Virus record (IMG/VR): IMGVR_UViG_3300027138_000006
Location: 1 to 44,637 of that record
DNA length: 44,637 nucleotides
Source: a virus
Strand: one strand, 5' to 3'
The notes under the pieces were generated by a model. The model did no database searches. It was not told the origin of the DNA and saw only the letters and a list, made by a program, of their open reading frames with translations. Both the position numbers and the translations under genes were made by a program. Positions 38,337-44,250 of this stretch are shown here, in pieces. Position 1 is the first letter of the stretch. Each line of letters starts with the position of its first letter.

Positions 38337-38365
38337 TTGTCAGTACCTGACAGATATAGTATAAT
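38337..38365 (+). promoter_or_regulatory. Leaderless promoter with palindrome over the -35
   Basis: TTGTCA (38337-38342), 17-nt spacer, TATAAT (38360-38365), TACTAT, ATG at 38372. The inverted repeat TGTCAG-TAC-CTGACA (38338-38352) covers the -35 and could be an operator. Confidence 0.8.
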
Positions 38366-38371
38366 TACTAT

Positions 38372-38581
38372 ATGATTCAGAACCTAGAGATACCTGATCC
38401 ATTTGCTACATTTGTAGCAATCAAGTATGCCAAATTCAAGGGCATGAAGTATGACTTCTTTGCCAGAGAATGGCATCTAAAAACTGCTTGCTGTGGGGAA
38501 GAGCTATATGCTCCTAGTAAGAAGATTATGAATAAGATCAGGCTATATCATACTCGTAATGAATGTATGGGAGGGTATTAA
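38372..38581 (+). CDS. Small protein with Cys cluster (leaderless)
   Basis: 69 residues. TACCGEE and a later Cys plus His (HTRNEC) may form a zinc site. Start fixed by the promoter rather than an SD. Function unknown. Confidence 0.6.
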   Translation: MIQNLEIPDPFATFVAIKYAKFKGMKYDFFAREWHLKTACCGEELYAPSKKIMNKIRLYHTRNECMGGY

Positions 38582-38803
38582 ATGAGCGATGCCATTTGTA
38601 CTAAATATGGATGTGACTATCAACTAGACCTTGATGGTCAAATTACATGCTTTAATTGTGGTGCTATGGGCGATGATATGCCCAATCCCCAACCAGATCT
38701 AAATAATGCAGGATATGGGTATGATGAACTAAAAGATTTTGATGACGGCTATAAGGGTAGTCGTAAAAGTAGAATAACCCCATTTATGGGACCAAATAGA
38801 TAA
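38582..38803 (+). CDS. Zinc-binding small protein
   Basis: 73 residues, ATG directly after the previous stop with GGAGGG upstream. CTKYGC and CFNCG form a zinc site; the tail is polar, ending with a basic segment. Function unknown. Confidence 0.6.
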   Translation: MSDAICTKYGCDYQLDLDGQITCFNCGAMGDDMPNPQPDLNNAGYGYDELKDFDDGYKGSRKSRITPFMGPNR

Positions 38804-38815
38804 GGGCGGGAACCG

Positions 38816-39004
38816 ATGATAGAACTACTACTAATAGCCATTACATGGTATATAACCAAGCTATACTATACAAGAAACCCAAAGGTCAATATACCCAAAA
38901 GAGAGACAGATTATATAGATGCTGTATGCTCTAAATGTGCTCAGACCCTTGTGATCCATAAAGATCATATGAGAAATCCTTTCTACTGTATGTTGTGTAA
39001 ATAA
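38816..39004 (+). CDS. Membrane-anchored zinc-ribbon protein
   Basis: 62 residues, SD GGGCGGG. N-terminal TM (about 1-17, IELLLIAITWYITKLYY), then CSKC and CMLC as a zinc ribbon. Overlaps the next ATG by one base. Confidence 0.65.
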   Translation: MIELLLIAITWYITKLYYTRNPKVNIPKRETDYIDAVCSKCAQTLVIHKDHMRNPFYCMLCK

Positions 39005-39117
39005 TGGCTATCTGGTACGTATACTGGATCTATCTAATGTTAGGTATATCAGCCATTGCCATAGTATCCTCACTAGTGGAGCTATATCGCTCAAGGAATT
39101 GCAGTATCTGCAAGTAG
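39004..39117 (+). CDS. Small membrane protein
   Basis: 37 residues: one TM segment (about 4-26, WYVYWIYLMLGISAIAIVSS) and a CSIC end. Last plus-strand gene before the convergent region. Confidence 0.55.
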   Translation: MAIWYVYWIYLMLGISAIAIVSSLVELYRSRNCSICK

Positions 39118-39274
39118 AGCACTCCTATATCCCCCCCGCATTTAAACACCTCTCATATAGCCTCCTAGAGCCTTATTTGGCATATTCTAGAGATGATCTA
39201 CCAGAATAATTACTACTAATTCTATAGCAATTACTATTATATTATATCTATTTAGTTATATGTGTAATTGGGCA

Positions 39275-39297
39275 GGGCTCCATAAGCCCCCATTTTA
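39275..39297 (+). terminator. Weak terminator of the plus-strand operon
   Basis: GGGCT (39275-39279) with AGCCC (39285-39289) around CCATA, followed by CCATTTTAA. A short 5-bp stem, so only a candidate; a termination signal is expected here between converging operons. Confidence 0.4.
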
Positions 39298-39335
39298 ATC
39301 CACTTTGCTCCACATAGACCCCATATGCCTATCAT

Positions 39336-39384
39336 ATTTCAGGGATCCTGTCAATAGCCTCGTAAATAGCATATTTGGCCCACA
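39336..39384 (+). repeat. 49-bp repeat 1
   Basis: Runs from ATTTCAGGGA through TCGTAAATAG to GGCCCACA. Conserved in copies 2 and 3, each exactly 49 bp. The reverse strand has TTGACA (from TGTCAA) nearby. Confidence 0.85.
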
Positions 39385-39503
39385 TTGTCAATAGATTTCT
39401 ATAGAAAAATTTTGACAGATTCTGGGTATATTATGCCAGATTCATTATATGTTCTCTATGATTCCATATACATTATATTAGATTAGATATACTTTTTCCT
39501 AGA

Positions 39504-39552
39504 ATTTGAGGGATTTTTTATAGCTCGTCGTAAATGGAATATATGGCCCACA
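39504..39552 (+). repeat. 49-bp repeat 2
   Basis: ATTTGAGGGA...TCGTAAATGG...GGCCCACA; directly abuts copy 3. The T-rich centre resembles the unwinding or iteron regions of plasmid and phage origins. Confidence 0.85.
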
Positions 39553-39601
39553 ATTTCAGGGACTTTTTTTCATGTGTCGTAAAGGGGAAATTCGGCCCAC
39601 A
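39553..39601 (+). repeat. 49-bp repeat 3
   Basis: ATTTCAGGGA...TCGTAAAGGG...GGCCCACA. Contiguous with copy 2 and followed within a few bases by the DnaA-box-like sites. Confidence 0.85.
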
Positions 39602-39603
39602 TT

Positions 39604-39648
39604 TTTTCCACAAAAAAATCCACAGGCTGTGGATAAACCTGTGGATAA
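39604..39648. other. DnaA-box cluster with palindrome
   Basis: TGTGGATAA occurs twice on the plus strand at 39628-39636 and 39640-39648, each a perfect reverse complement of the DnaA box TTATCCACA. TTTTCCACA (39604-39612) and AAATCCACA (39616-39624) are near-boxes in the other orientation. ATCCACAG-G-CTGTGGAT (39618-39634) is a 17-bp palindrome. Actinobacterial DnaA boxes are similar, so host DnaA could bind. Confidence 0.65.
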
Positions 39649-39676
39649 TTCTGGGCTATATTAGATCTATTTAGAT

Positions 39677-40087
39677 TTACATTCCCTGGTTTACAAATGT
39701 ATTAGATTGATTATTTGTTTCGTGTAGCCAAGAGTATCTATATGATTGTTCTTGTTCTTTAGGGAGACTCTTTATGAACGCCCGCCTTTGATTTGGAGTC
39801 ATAGGCAATTTGACATTCTTTAGTTCATTCTCCCGACTTATCTTATCTATAACTAAGTCTAACTTAGAAGCAATAGCAAGACCTTCTGATATCGCCCCAC
39901 CCGTTTCCAGTTCTCGGTCATATCGTCTTGCCTGCTTCTCTATAACCCACGCTACTACCTCCATAACACGGTCTAAGGTGTATGTCGGTTGGTCTGCTAG
40001 ATACCTGCCTAAAGCGGCAGGGTTGAAGAAATGGTCTTCTACTGAATTTGCTAGAAGTTCTCCGATTTGCTCTTCTTTGGTTTTCAT
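39677..40087 (-). CDS. Conserved actinophage protein, early-type
   Basis: 136 residues. Helical pattern with FFNPAALGRYLADQPTYTLD and VIEKQARRYDRELETG; I recognise the start as one seen in other actinophages without assigned function. SD GAGGCGGA before the ATG, with its own extended -10 promoter. It is the leftmost minus-strand gene and flanks the candidate origin. Confidence 0.65.
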   Translation of the reverse strand: MKTKEEQIGELLANSVEDHFFNPAALGRYLADQPTYTLDRVMEVVAWVIEKQARRYDRELETGGAISEGLAIASKLDLVIDKISRENELKNVKLPMTPNQRRAFIKSLPKEQEQSYRYSWLHETNNQSNTFVNQGM

Positions 40088-40113
40088 ATTCCGCCTCTTC
40101 TCTATGACCTTTG

Positions 40114-40122
40114 ATTATAGCA
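40114..40122 (-). promoter_or_regulatory. Extended -10 promoter (minus)
   Basis: Read on the minus strand TGCTATAAT, followed by about 27 nt and the ATG at 40087. No clear -35. Confidence 0.65.
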
Positions 40123-40170
40123 CGAAGGACTGACATTTAGCCAGCCCCTCGTGATCGTACAATAGATTAG

Positions 40171-40317
40171 TTACTTCTTTGCTGACTTTGTTTCCGCCTC
40201 GAATGTGATGCCCTTGGTCTGTGCATCTGATAGAGCTTTTACTGCTGCAGCTGAGAAGCGCCCACGTAGGCCAACTGTAATTCCTTGTGACTTTAGATAT
40301 TCACGCTTTGTTGCCAT
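40171..40317 (-). CDS. Lsr2-like small DNA-binding protein
   Basis: 48 residues, SD AAAGGGG. EYLKSQGITVGLRGRFSAAA resembles the C-terminal E3-binding-like DNA-binding motif (R-G-R) of actinobacterial Lsr2, a nucleoid bridging protein. Basic C-terminal end. The domain is isolated, so it might compete with or mimic host Lsr2. Its own promoter and operator-like dyad are just upstream. Confidence 0.6.
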   Translation of the reverse strand: MATKREYLKSQGITVGLRGRFSAAAVKALSDAQTKGITFEAETKSAKK

Positions 40318-40349
40318 TTTAGATCCCCTTTCAAGAGATGTTTATATTT

Positions 40350-40358
40350 ATTATATCA
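40350..40358 (-). promoter_or_regulatory. Extended -10 promoter of the Lsr2-like gene (minus)
   Basis: TGATATAAT on the minus strand, 33 nt upstream of the ATG at 40317. Confidence 0.7.
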
Positions 40359-40359
40359 A

Positions 40360-40381
40360 CTATTTACGAAATTGTAAATAG
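40360..40381. promoter_or_regulatory. Operator-like dyad
   Basis: CTATTTAC-GAAATT-GTAAATAG is a perfect 8-bp inverted repeat placed just upstream of the -10 at 40350-40358. It contains TCGTAAATAG in reverse complement, identical to a 10-mer in repeat 1 (39360-39369). Confidence 0.6.
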
Positions 40382-40389
40382 CTTTCCGC

Positions 40390-40590
40390 CTATATGTTGA
40401 GATTTAAATCTATCTCGGTATCTTCATCTAAGAATACGTCTGTCGCCTCAATGACGTCATCCGTAACAATTGCGTCCCAATCAGTTTCTGGACGCAGGTT
40501 TGCAATCTCCGCTGCTTGATATTCGTCGGCAGCCGAAACAATTGTGTAGTAGTTTTTATACTTGGTACCAAACACTCTATATAGAGGCAT
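40390..40590 (-). CDS. Small acidic protein
   Basis: 66 residues from the ATG at 40590 (GGAG upstream; a longer ORF from 40608 lacks it). Basic-aromatic start (MPLYRVFGTKYKNYYTIVSA), then an acidic half. Function unknown. Confidence 0.55.
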   Translation of the reverse strand: MPLYRVFGTKYKNYYTIVSAADEYQAAEIANLRPETDWDAIVTDDVIEATDVFLDEDTEIDLNLNI

Positions 40591-40810
40591 ACTCCAACTC
40601 CCTTTCATTCCATTCCGCTAATGTCCTGACAGTAAAGTCTTTACCTAAATTGTAACAGAATAGGACCGCATCGGTCAAGTTCTCTGTCTCATATATTGGG
40701 ACAGATAAAGGTATATCAGATTTATCATAGACTTCAAATAGATCAATTCCTCCTGGACTACAAGAATACTCAACTTCCAGGATTTCTAAGCTCGGCTCAT
40801 AATGAGTCAT
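40577..40810 (-). CDS. Conserved small protein
   Basis: 77 residues, SD AAGGAGGG. Mixed alpha/beta composition; no motif. Overlaps both neighbours as part of the minus-strand early operon. Confidence 0.55.
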   Translation of the reverse strand: MTHYEPSLEILEVEYSCSPGGIDLFEVYDKSDIPLSVPIYETENLTDAVLFCYNLGKDFTVRTLAEWNERELEYASI

Positions 40811-40974
40811 TTTTGCCCTCCTTCCTTTACCAACTTATCTTTAATTAGTTTTTGTTGTTCACGCCACCTCTGCCAATGATTAACCTGTTTAATCTCAACA
40901 TCTACTTCAGGTGGGCATTCAAGAACATATGGGACTCCCCCTACTATCTCTATCTTTACTTTATATTTACTCAT
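40807..40974 (-). CDS. Small hypothetical protein
   Basis: 55 residues; its stop overlaps the next ATG (four-base overlap). A strand-rich start (KYKVKIEIVGGVPYVLECPP) precedes a basic helix (HWQRWREQQKLIKDKL). Function unknown. Confidence 0.55.
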   Translation of the reverse strand: MSKYKVKIEIVGGVPYVLECPPEVDVEIKQVNHWQRWREQQKLIKDKLVKEGGQK

Positions 40975-41098
40975 TGCCCAACCTATCTTGTATTAGATTA
41001 GATACAATGTTATGTGCTTCGTCTACCTCGTGTAGAGATCCAGACCATAACAAAGCTTGGGCCTTACTTAACTGATCATTGATGTAGGTGTCACTCAT
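40967..41098 (-). CDS. Small hypothetical protein
   Basis: 43 residues from ATG 41098; upstream in-frame codons to 41155 encode a Lys-rich stretch over the acidic tail of the preceding gene, so that start is unlikely. Helical (DTYINDQLSKAQALL). Overlaps the next gene. Confidence 0.5.
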   Translation of the reverse strand: MSDTYINDQLSKAQALLWSGSLHEVDEAHNIVSNLIQDRLGNE

Positions 41099-41411
41099 CT
41101 TCATCTTCTTCCTCCTCTTCCTCTTCTTCAAACATTGAGTCAACAATGTAGTCACGGCTTAACATCCAGTCAAGGACGTCATCATTGTGCTGTTCTGCCC
41201 CGTACTCCAGAGAGAAGCCCTGGCCCGCCTCTACAGCCTCACAGAGGTGGTCCCACATCTCATCTATGGTGCAGTTCTGCCTGTACGTCTCATCCTCAAA
41301 TATGTTGTTAATGGTAGACCAAGTCCATAGCCAAACTAAGGATAGACCTAGGTCCGTCTTATCTAGAATAGCCAAACATTCGTTTAGTTTATCTTTATCT
41401 TCAGGCTTCAT
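41091..41411 (-). CDS. Acidic-tailed hypothetical protein
   Basis: 106 residues from ATG 41411 with TTGGAG upstream. Trp-rich helical middle (LSLVWLWTWSTINN) and a strongly acidic C-terminus of Glu/Asp. The acidic tail may mimic DNA or bind basic proteins. Function unknown. Confidence 0.55.
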   Translation of the reverse strand: MKPEDKDKLNECLAILDKTDLGLSLVWLWTWSTINNIFEDETYRQNCTIDEMWDHLCEAVEAGQGFSLEYGAEQHNDDVLDWMLSRDYIVDSMFEEEEEEEEDEDE

Positions 41412-41679
41412 TACGTGCTCCAATCGCAAATGATAAAGCATATGTTAGTTTATATAGTTCAACTAGAGTATCTAGTCGTCCTTCCGCCTCTGTACGTGCC
41501 ATTGAATCCATTGCCTCTTCGGTCTCATCTTCAATTGCCTGAGCCCAAGCCAATTGCTCTTCGGCAATCAACATTAGATTCTTTAGTTCGCCGTGCATTA
41601 TATCTAATCCATTAACACCTGCGTCAACTAAACGCTGGAGGTGCAAAGGAAGTTCATCATCCTTATATAGAGTTTCCAT
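41401..41679 (-). CDS. Helical hypothetical protein
   Basis: 92 residues from ATG 41679 (AAAGGG upstream); a start at 41700 is possible but has no site. Leu/Ala-rich helices with acidic patches. Function unknown. Confidence 0.55.
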   Translation of the reverse strand: METLYKDDELPLHLQRLVDAGVNGLDIMHGELKNLMLIAEEQLAWAQAIEDETEEAMDSMARTEAEGRLDTLVELYKLTYALSFAIGARNEA

Positions 41680-41680
41680 A

Positions 41681-41866
41681 TTAGACCCTTTCGTTTTCAT
41701 TCATTATATCAGTCGCCACTGACAATAAATGTTCGGTTGCCATAATTTGTCCCTGGATATTAATCTTAGATTGAACATTATAATCACCCTCTAAGTCCTG
41801 GTTAAGACTAATTAGATGTATCTTCATATACTCTATGAACTTACTAGATTTAGTTTGTGTAGTCAA
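41681..41866 (-). CDS. Small hypothetical protein (TTG start)
   Basis: 61 residues, TTG with GGCGGAGGG upstream; overlaps the gene before it. Helical, no motif. Confidence 0.5.
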   Translation of the reverse strand: MTTQTKSSKFIEYMKIHLISLNQDLEGDYNVQSKINIQGQIMATEHLLSVATDIMNENERV

Positions 41867-42032
41867 AGTAACCCTCCGCCCACAAACCTTGCAAGAAACT
41901 AACAGCGTCTTCCAAGTCTTTCCTCAAAGGCTCCTTGTCCATTAAATCTGACGGGGTCCTAAGATAGAAAAGCTTTGAATCGTGTATAGCATTAATCATC
42001 CTATTTAGATCAGATTCCGTATATCCTAACAT
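41850..42032 (-). CDS. Small hypothetical protein
   Basis: 60 residues from ATG 42032 with GGAGGAAG upstream; a longer ORF from 42053 is not needed. Mixed alpha/beta (MLGYTESDLNRMINAIHDS). Function unknown. Confidence 0.5.
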   Translation of the reverse strand: MLGYTESDLNRMINAIHDSKLFYLRTPSDLMDKEPLRKDLEDAVSFLQGLWAEGYFDYTN

Positions 42033-42214
42033 TATGCTTCCTCCAATTCCCAAAATGTCTCAGGCCAACCTAAGTCATACTTAATAATACTTTCAACATC
42101 ACCTAGGTCATCTAAGTGTCCATTGATTTTCTCAATTGCTTCTTGTTCGCTATTAGCGCCAACTGCACCGTGTAATCTAATTACAAAGTTATAGTATGTC
42201 AATGTAACCCTCAT
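42032..42214 (-). CDS. Small conserved protein, start uncertain
   Basis: 60 residues if the ATG at 42214 is used; a TTG 12 nt further downstream or a longer start are alternatives, since GAGGG lies directly against the ATG. Strands and a helix: VTLTYYNFVIRLHGAVG, then SEQEAIEKINGHL. Function unknown. Confidence 0.45.
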   Translation of the reverse strand: MRVTLTYYNFVIRLHGAVGANSEQEAIEKINGHLDDLGDVESIIKYDLGWPETFWELEEA

Positions 42215-42413
42215 CTCCCTCTTTAAGTTCATAGAACTTATTAAATTCAGATTGAACAAACTTATCTCCTGACATTTCAGCAAATTGCTTATCTGCATAA
42301 TATTGCCCTTCGTCAAGATTATTATTAATCCAATCTTCAAGTAATTGTTCTGCTATATCTTGATAGCAAGCGTCAATTACCATTTGATTTACATCTTCTA
42401 AGAAACTAGCCAT
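42189..42413 (-). CDS. Acidic hypothetical protein
   Basis: 74 residues, acidic helical (DACYQDIAEQLLEDWINNN). Overlaps the following gene by 26 nt and the preceding by eight. Function unknown. Confidence 0.5.
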   Translation of the reverse strand: MASFLEDVNQMVIDACYQDIAEQLLEDWINNNLDEGQYYADKQFAEMSGDKFVQSEFNKFYELKEGDEGYIDIL

Positions 42414-43197
42414 TTAGTGCCTCTTCCTGTGTGTAGGTCTTAATAGGTAATGTTAGCATATGGGTCTGACATTCTTTCATAGCCTCTTCGTCTCTCCAAG
42501 AGCCGTGCTCGCATTCAGAACAGAATTCACCGCAGTCATTCTCACAATAAGACAATGTGTCATATGAATCACATTCATTACAACGATTTTCATATTCAAC
42601 TAGTTCTTTTACTTCACCACGAACAATCTCATATTCCCCACCCCAACCTGTCTCTTCCTCAAACTCTAAAGTAAGCAGGCAGTTAGGAACAAGATTAGAT
42701 AGTTTAGTTAAGATAGTTACAGCAGGTGACCAAGCAGTCTCATACTTATAGATAACCCAGTTGTCATCACCTTCTGATTTATATTCAAGCAATTCTGTTT
42801 CAGGATATTCATCACCGTCACGGACGGCTACATCCCATTTAGTTCCCCAATTAGAATTATTCCAAGAATACCAATCCTTCTGAGTCTTAGCGAACTCAAC
42901 AGACTTGCGGAACCAATCAGGGTCATTTTGTATATCATAGTTACCACGAGAAGGCTGGCAGGCATATTCCTCATCAGTAATTCCCTCATCTTTATATGAG
43001 TGGATATTAAAGAAAGCAAAGACAGGATTAGAATAACTTACCTGTTCAATTTTGGTGGGGAATCCTGAAAGACTAATATCACCCATACCATATGTCTCTT
43101 GTGCTAATGTAAATGGTTTATTCAATCTATCTTTAATCATATCTACCTCAGACTTAGGTCCTTGGATAGTTAATGTGTTGTAACACCAATTTGGCAT
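42406..43197 (-). CDS. YubB/DUF1281-like ferredoxin-fold protein
   Basis: 263 residues from ATG 43197 (AAAGGA upstream; an earlier start at 43281 has no site). MPNWCYNTLTIQGP followed by the NWGTKWDV region is the signature of DUF1281/YubB-type ferredoxin-like proteins known from phages and plasmids. A Cys-rich C-terminal part (CNECDSYDTLSYC, then CGEFCSEC) suggests a zinc site. Function unknown; first gene of the minus-strand early operon. Confidence 0.8.
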   Translation of the reverse strand: MPNWCYNTLTIQGPKSEVDMIKDRLNKPFTLAQETYGMGDISLSGFPTKIEQVSYSNPVFAFFNIHSYKDEGITDEEYACQPSRGNYDIQNDPDWFRKSVEFAKTQKDWYSWNNSNWGTKWDVAVRDGDEYPETELLEYKSEGDDNWVIYKYETAWSPAVTILTKLSNLVPNCLLTLEFEEETGWGGEYEIVRGEVKELVEYENRCNECDSYDTLSYCENDCGEFCSECEHGSWRDEEAMKECQTHMLTLPIKTYTQEEALNG

Positions 43198-43224
43198 TTT
43201 ATATCCTTTCGTTGATATGTTCTT

Positions 43225-43230
43225 ATTATA
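43225..43230 (-). promoter_or_regulatory. Minus-strand promoter of the early operon
   Basis: TATAAT on the minus strand (preceded by TGATA), about 27 nt upstream of the ATG at 43197; no clear -35. The palindrome GTGTG-ATA-CACAC at 43264-43276 lies further upstream as a possible operator. Confidence 0.6.
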
Positions 43231-43309
43231 TATCAGACCACTGACATTTGGGAAGAGTATATCGTGTGATACACACCACATCCTCCAGCTTTGTGGTCAA
43301 GATCACAGA

Positions 43310-43358
43310 ATTTCAGGAGTTTTCATATTGACTTCGTAAAAGAGATATGTTACCCTCA
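43310..43358 (+). repeat. 49-bp repeat 4 (diverged copy)
   Basis: ATTTCAGGAG...TCGTAAAAGA...TTACCCTCA. TCGTAAA is at the same offset as in copies 1-3, but the GGCCCACA end has decayed. It lies about 110 nt upstream of the YubB-like gene, away from the origin candidate. Confidence 0.6.
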
Positions 43359-43369
43359 TGTCTTTGTGG

Positions 43370-43402
43370 GCAAAAAGAAACCCCCAGCTATAAGCTGGGG
43401 GG
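43370..43402 (-). terminator. Intrinsic terminator (minus strand)
   Basis: CCCCCAGCT (43381-43389) with AGCTGGGGG (43393-43401), loop ATA: a 9-bp perfect stem. On the minus strand it is followed by TTTCTTTTTG, a genuine U tract. Confidence 0.85.
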
Positions 43403-43520
43403 TATGAATATGGCTGCTGATTTCCAACGAAAGAAATAAACCGCTTTACTTAGCGCCTGGCCCGCAGACTAGTTAGACGCACCATTTCATTTCTATATTA
43501 AAACCAGGACCAAGGTCCTA
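43381..43520 (-). ncRNA. Candidate small RNA, about 140-150 nt
   Basis: The minus-strand extended -10 promoter at 43527-43535 should start transcription near 43520, and the terminator at 43370-43402 should stop it, with no convincing ORF between. The 5' part has a AGGAC-CTTG-GTCCT hairpin near 43503-43516 and a CGCT/AGCG stem further on. It lies between two coding operons on the same strand. It could also be a long leader or attenuator for the 42406 operon. Confidence 0.55.
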
Positions 43521-43526
43521 GGTCTA

Positions 43527-43535
43527 ATTATACCA
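43527..43535 (-). promoter_or_regulatory. Extended -10 promoter of the small-RNA unit (minus)
   Basis: TGGTATAAT on the minus strand, overlapping the stop region of the upstream gene. No good -35. Confidence 0.65.
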
Positions 43536-43896
43536 TACTTGGTTGACTGGAATACTTAGAGACGAATGCGTCTAGTGATTGACTGAAGACCTCTGTCTGC
43601 AGGTCCTCTTCCATTAATGTAAATGTTTTAGCGGCCCAGTTAATTACAGGTACCTTGTGCTCGTTATCGCCTAATTGATTGATGTAGAGGCCCCATCCAG
43701 TTTCGCTAGGCCATTCCTCATTTATCAATTGGCTAATGCATATACGTGTTGCATATGAGTGGTCGCTCCACCTGGGACGTGCCTGCTCTACAGCATTTGC
43801 TAAATTCTCTAGCATACGATGTCCAGCCCAGTGTCCGTATAGATATAGTACATCGCCCTTAGAATCTTTAAATCCAAAGTTTGCTCTGTCGCCCAT
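43528..43896 (-). CDS. Conserved actinophage protein, DRANFGF family
   Basis: 122 residues, SD GGCGGA. Starts MGDRANFGF and contains LYLYGHWAGHRMLENLA, then SETGWGLYINQL and DNEHKVPVI; I recognise this family from many actinophages. Function unknown. It overlaps the small-RNA promoter at its 3' end. Confidence 0.8.
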   Translation of the reverse strand: MGDRANFGFKDSKGDVLYLYGHWAGHRMLENLANAVEQARPRWSDHSYATRICISQLINEEWPSETGWGLYINQLGDNEHKVPVINWAAKTFTLMEEDLQTEVFSQSLDAFVSKYSSQPSMV

Positions 43897-43897
43897 T

Positions 43898-44107
43898 TTA
43901 TTCCGCCGTTTCTAGTATAGGTACTTCTGATTCGATTTTATTTAATTCTATCACTTCGTAGGCCTTTTCGTCAAGGGCCCCTTTGTATTTATTATAGTGG
44001 TGGTTACAGAAAGCTAACTCGCCATCTAATAGTTTAATTAGATATGAAGCACGAGCTACGCTGCATGCATCACAATAATAGATTAGATCAAGATCCTCAG
44101 AGGTCAT
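43898..44107 (-). CDS. DUF7455-like small zinc-binding protein
   Basis: 69 residues with CDAC and FCNHHYNKYK, a C-x2-C...C-x-H-H zinc site in the fold of the actinobacterial DUF7455 family. This is another clue to an actinobacterial host. ATGA overlap with the preceding gene. Confidence 0.7.
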   Translation of the reverse strand: MTSEDLDLIYYCDACSVARASYLIKLLDGELAFCNHHYNKYKGALDEKAYEVIELNKIESEVPILETAE

Positions 44108-44250
44108 AGTGTCCCACCTTCAATCATTTCGGAAAGACGGTCAAGAATCCAAGAGTCGATGTCAGCGATATCAATCTCTGCCAACTTCTCCATCATCTCT
44201 TCACGAGCAAACTTATACCCGTCTTGAAATCCATCTTTGTAATCTGACAT
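44104..44250 (-). CDS. Small acidic protein
   Basis: 48 residues, SD AAGGGGAAG before the ATG. Acidic helical (EEMMEKLAEIDIADI). The start base overlaps the previous stop codon. Function unknown. Confidence 0.55.
   Translation of the reverse strand: MSDYKDGFQDGYKFAREEMMEKLAEIDIADIDSWILDRLSEMIEGGTL

Larger units (their letters stand above)
39118..39676. other. Convergent intergenic region, candidate replication origin
   Basis: 559 bp between the last plus-strand gene and the first minus-strand gene, AT-rich, with no ORF. A weak stem GGGCT/AGCCC with CATTTT at 39275-39297 may be a shared terminator. Three 49-bp repeats (39336, 39504, 39553) are followed at 39604-39648 by DnaA-box-like sequences and a 17-bp palindrome. 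Confidence 0.6.
43198..43527. other. Intergenic region with promoter, palindrome, repeat 4 and small-RNA unit
   Basis: 330 bp without a protein gene. It holds the early promoter (43225), the GTGTG/CACAC palindrome (43264-43276), a fourth 49-bp repeat copy (43310-43358), a terminator hairpin (43381-43401) and the transcribed region upstream to the 43527-43535 promoter. Confidence 0.7.

Noticed and set aside
39412-39434. Plus-strand promoter with TTGACA and TATTAT
   Set aside because: Spacing is 11 nt, far from the 16-18 nt needed, and no gene follows.
43473-43490. Leader peptide ATG AAA TGG TGC GTC TAA (minus strand) in the small-RNA unit
   Set aside because: Only five codons, no SD; most likely chance.
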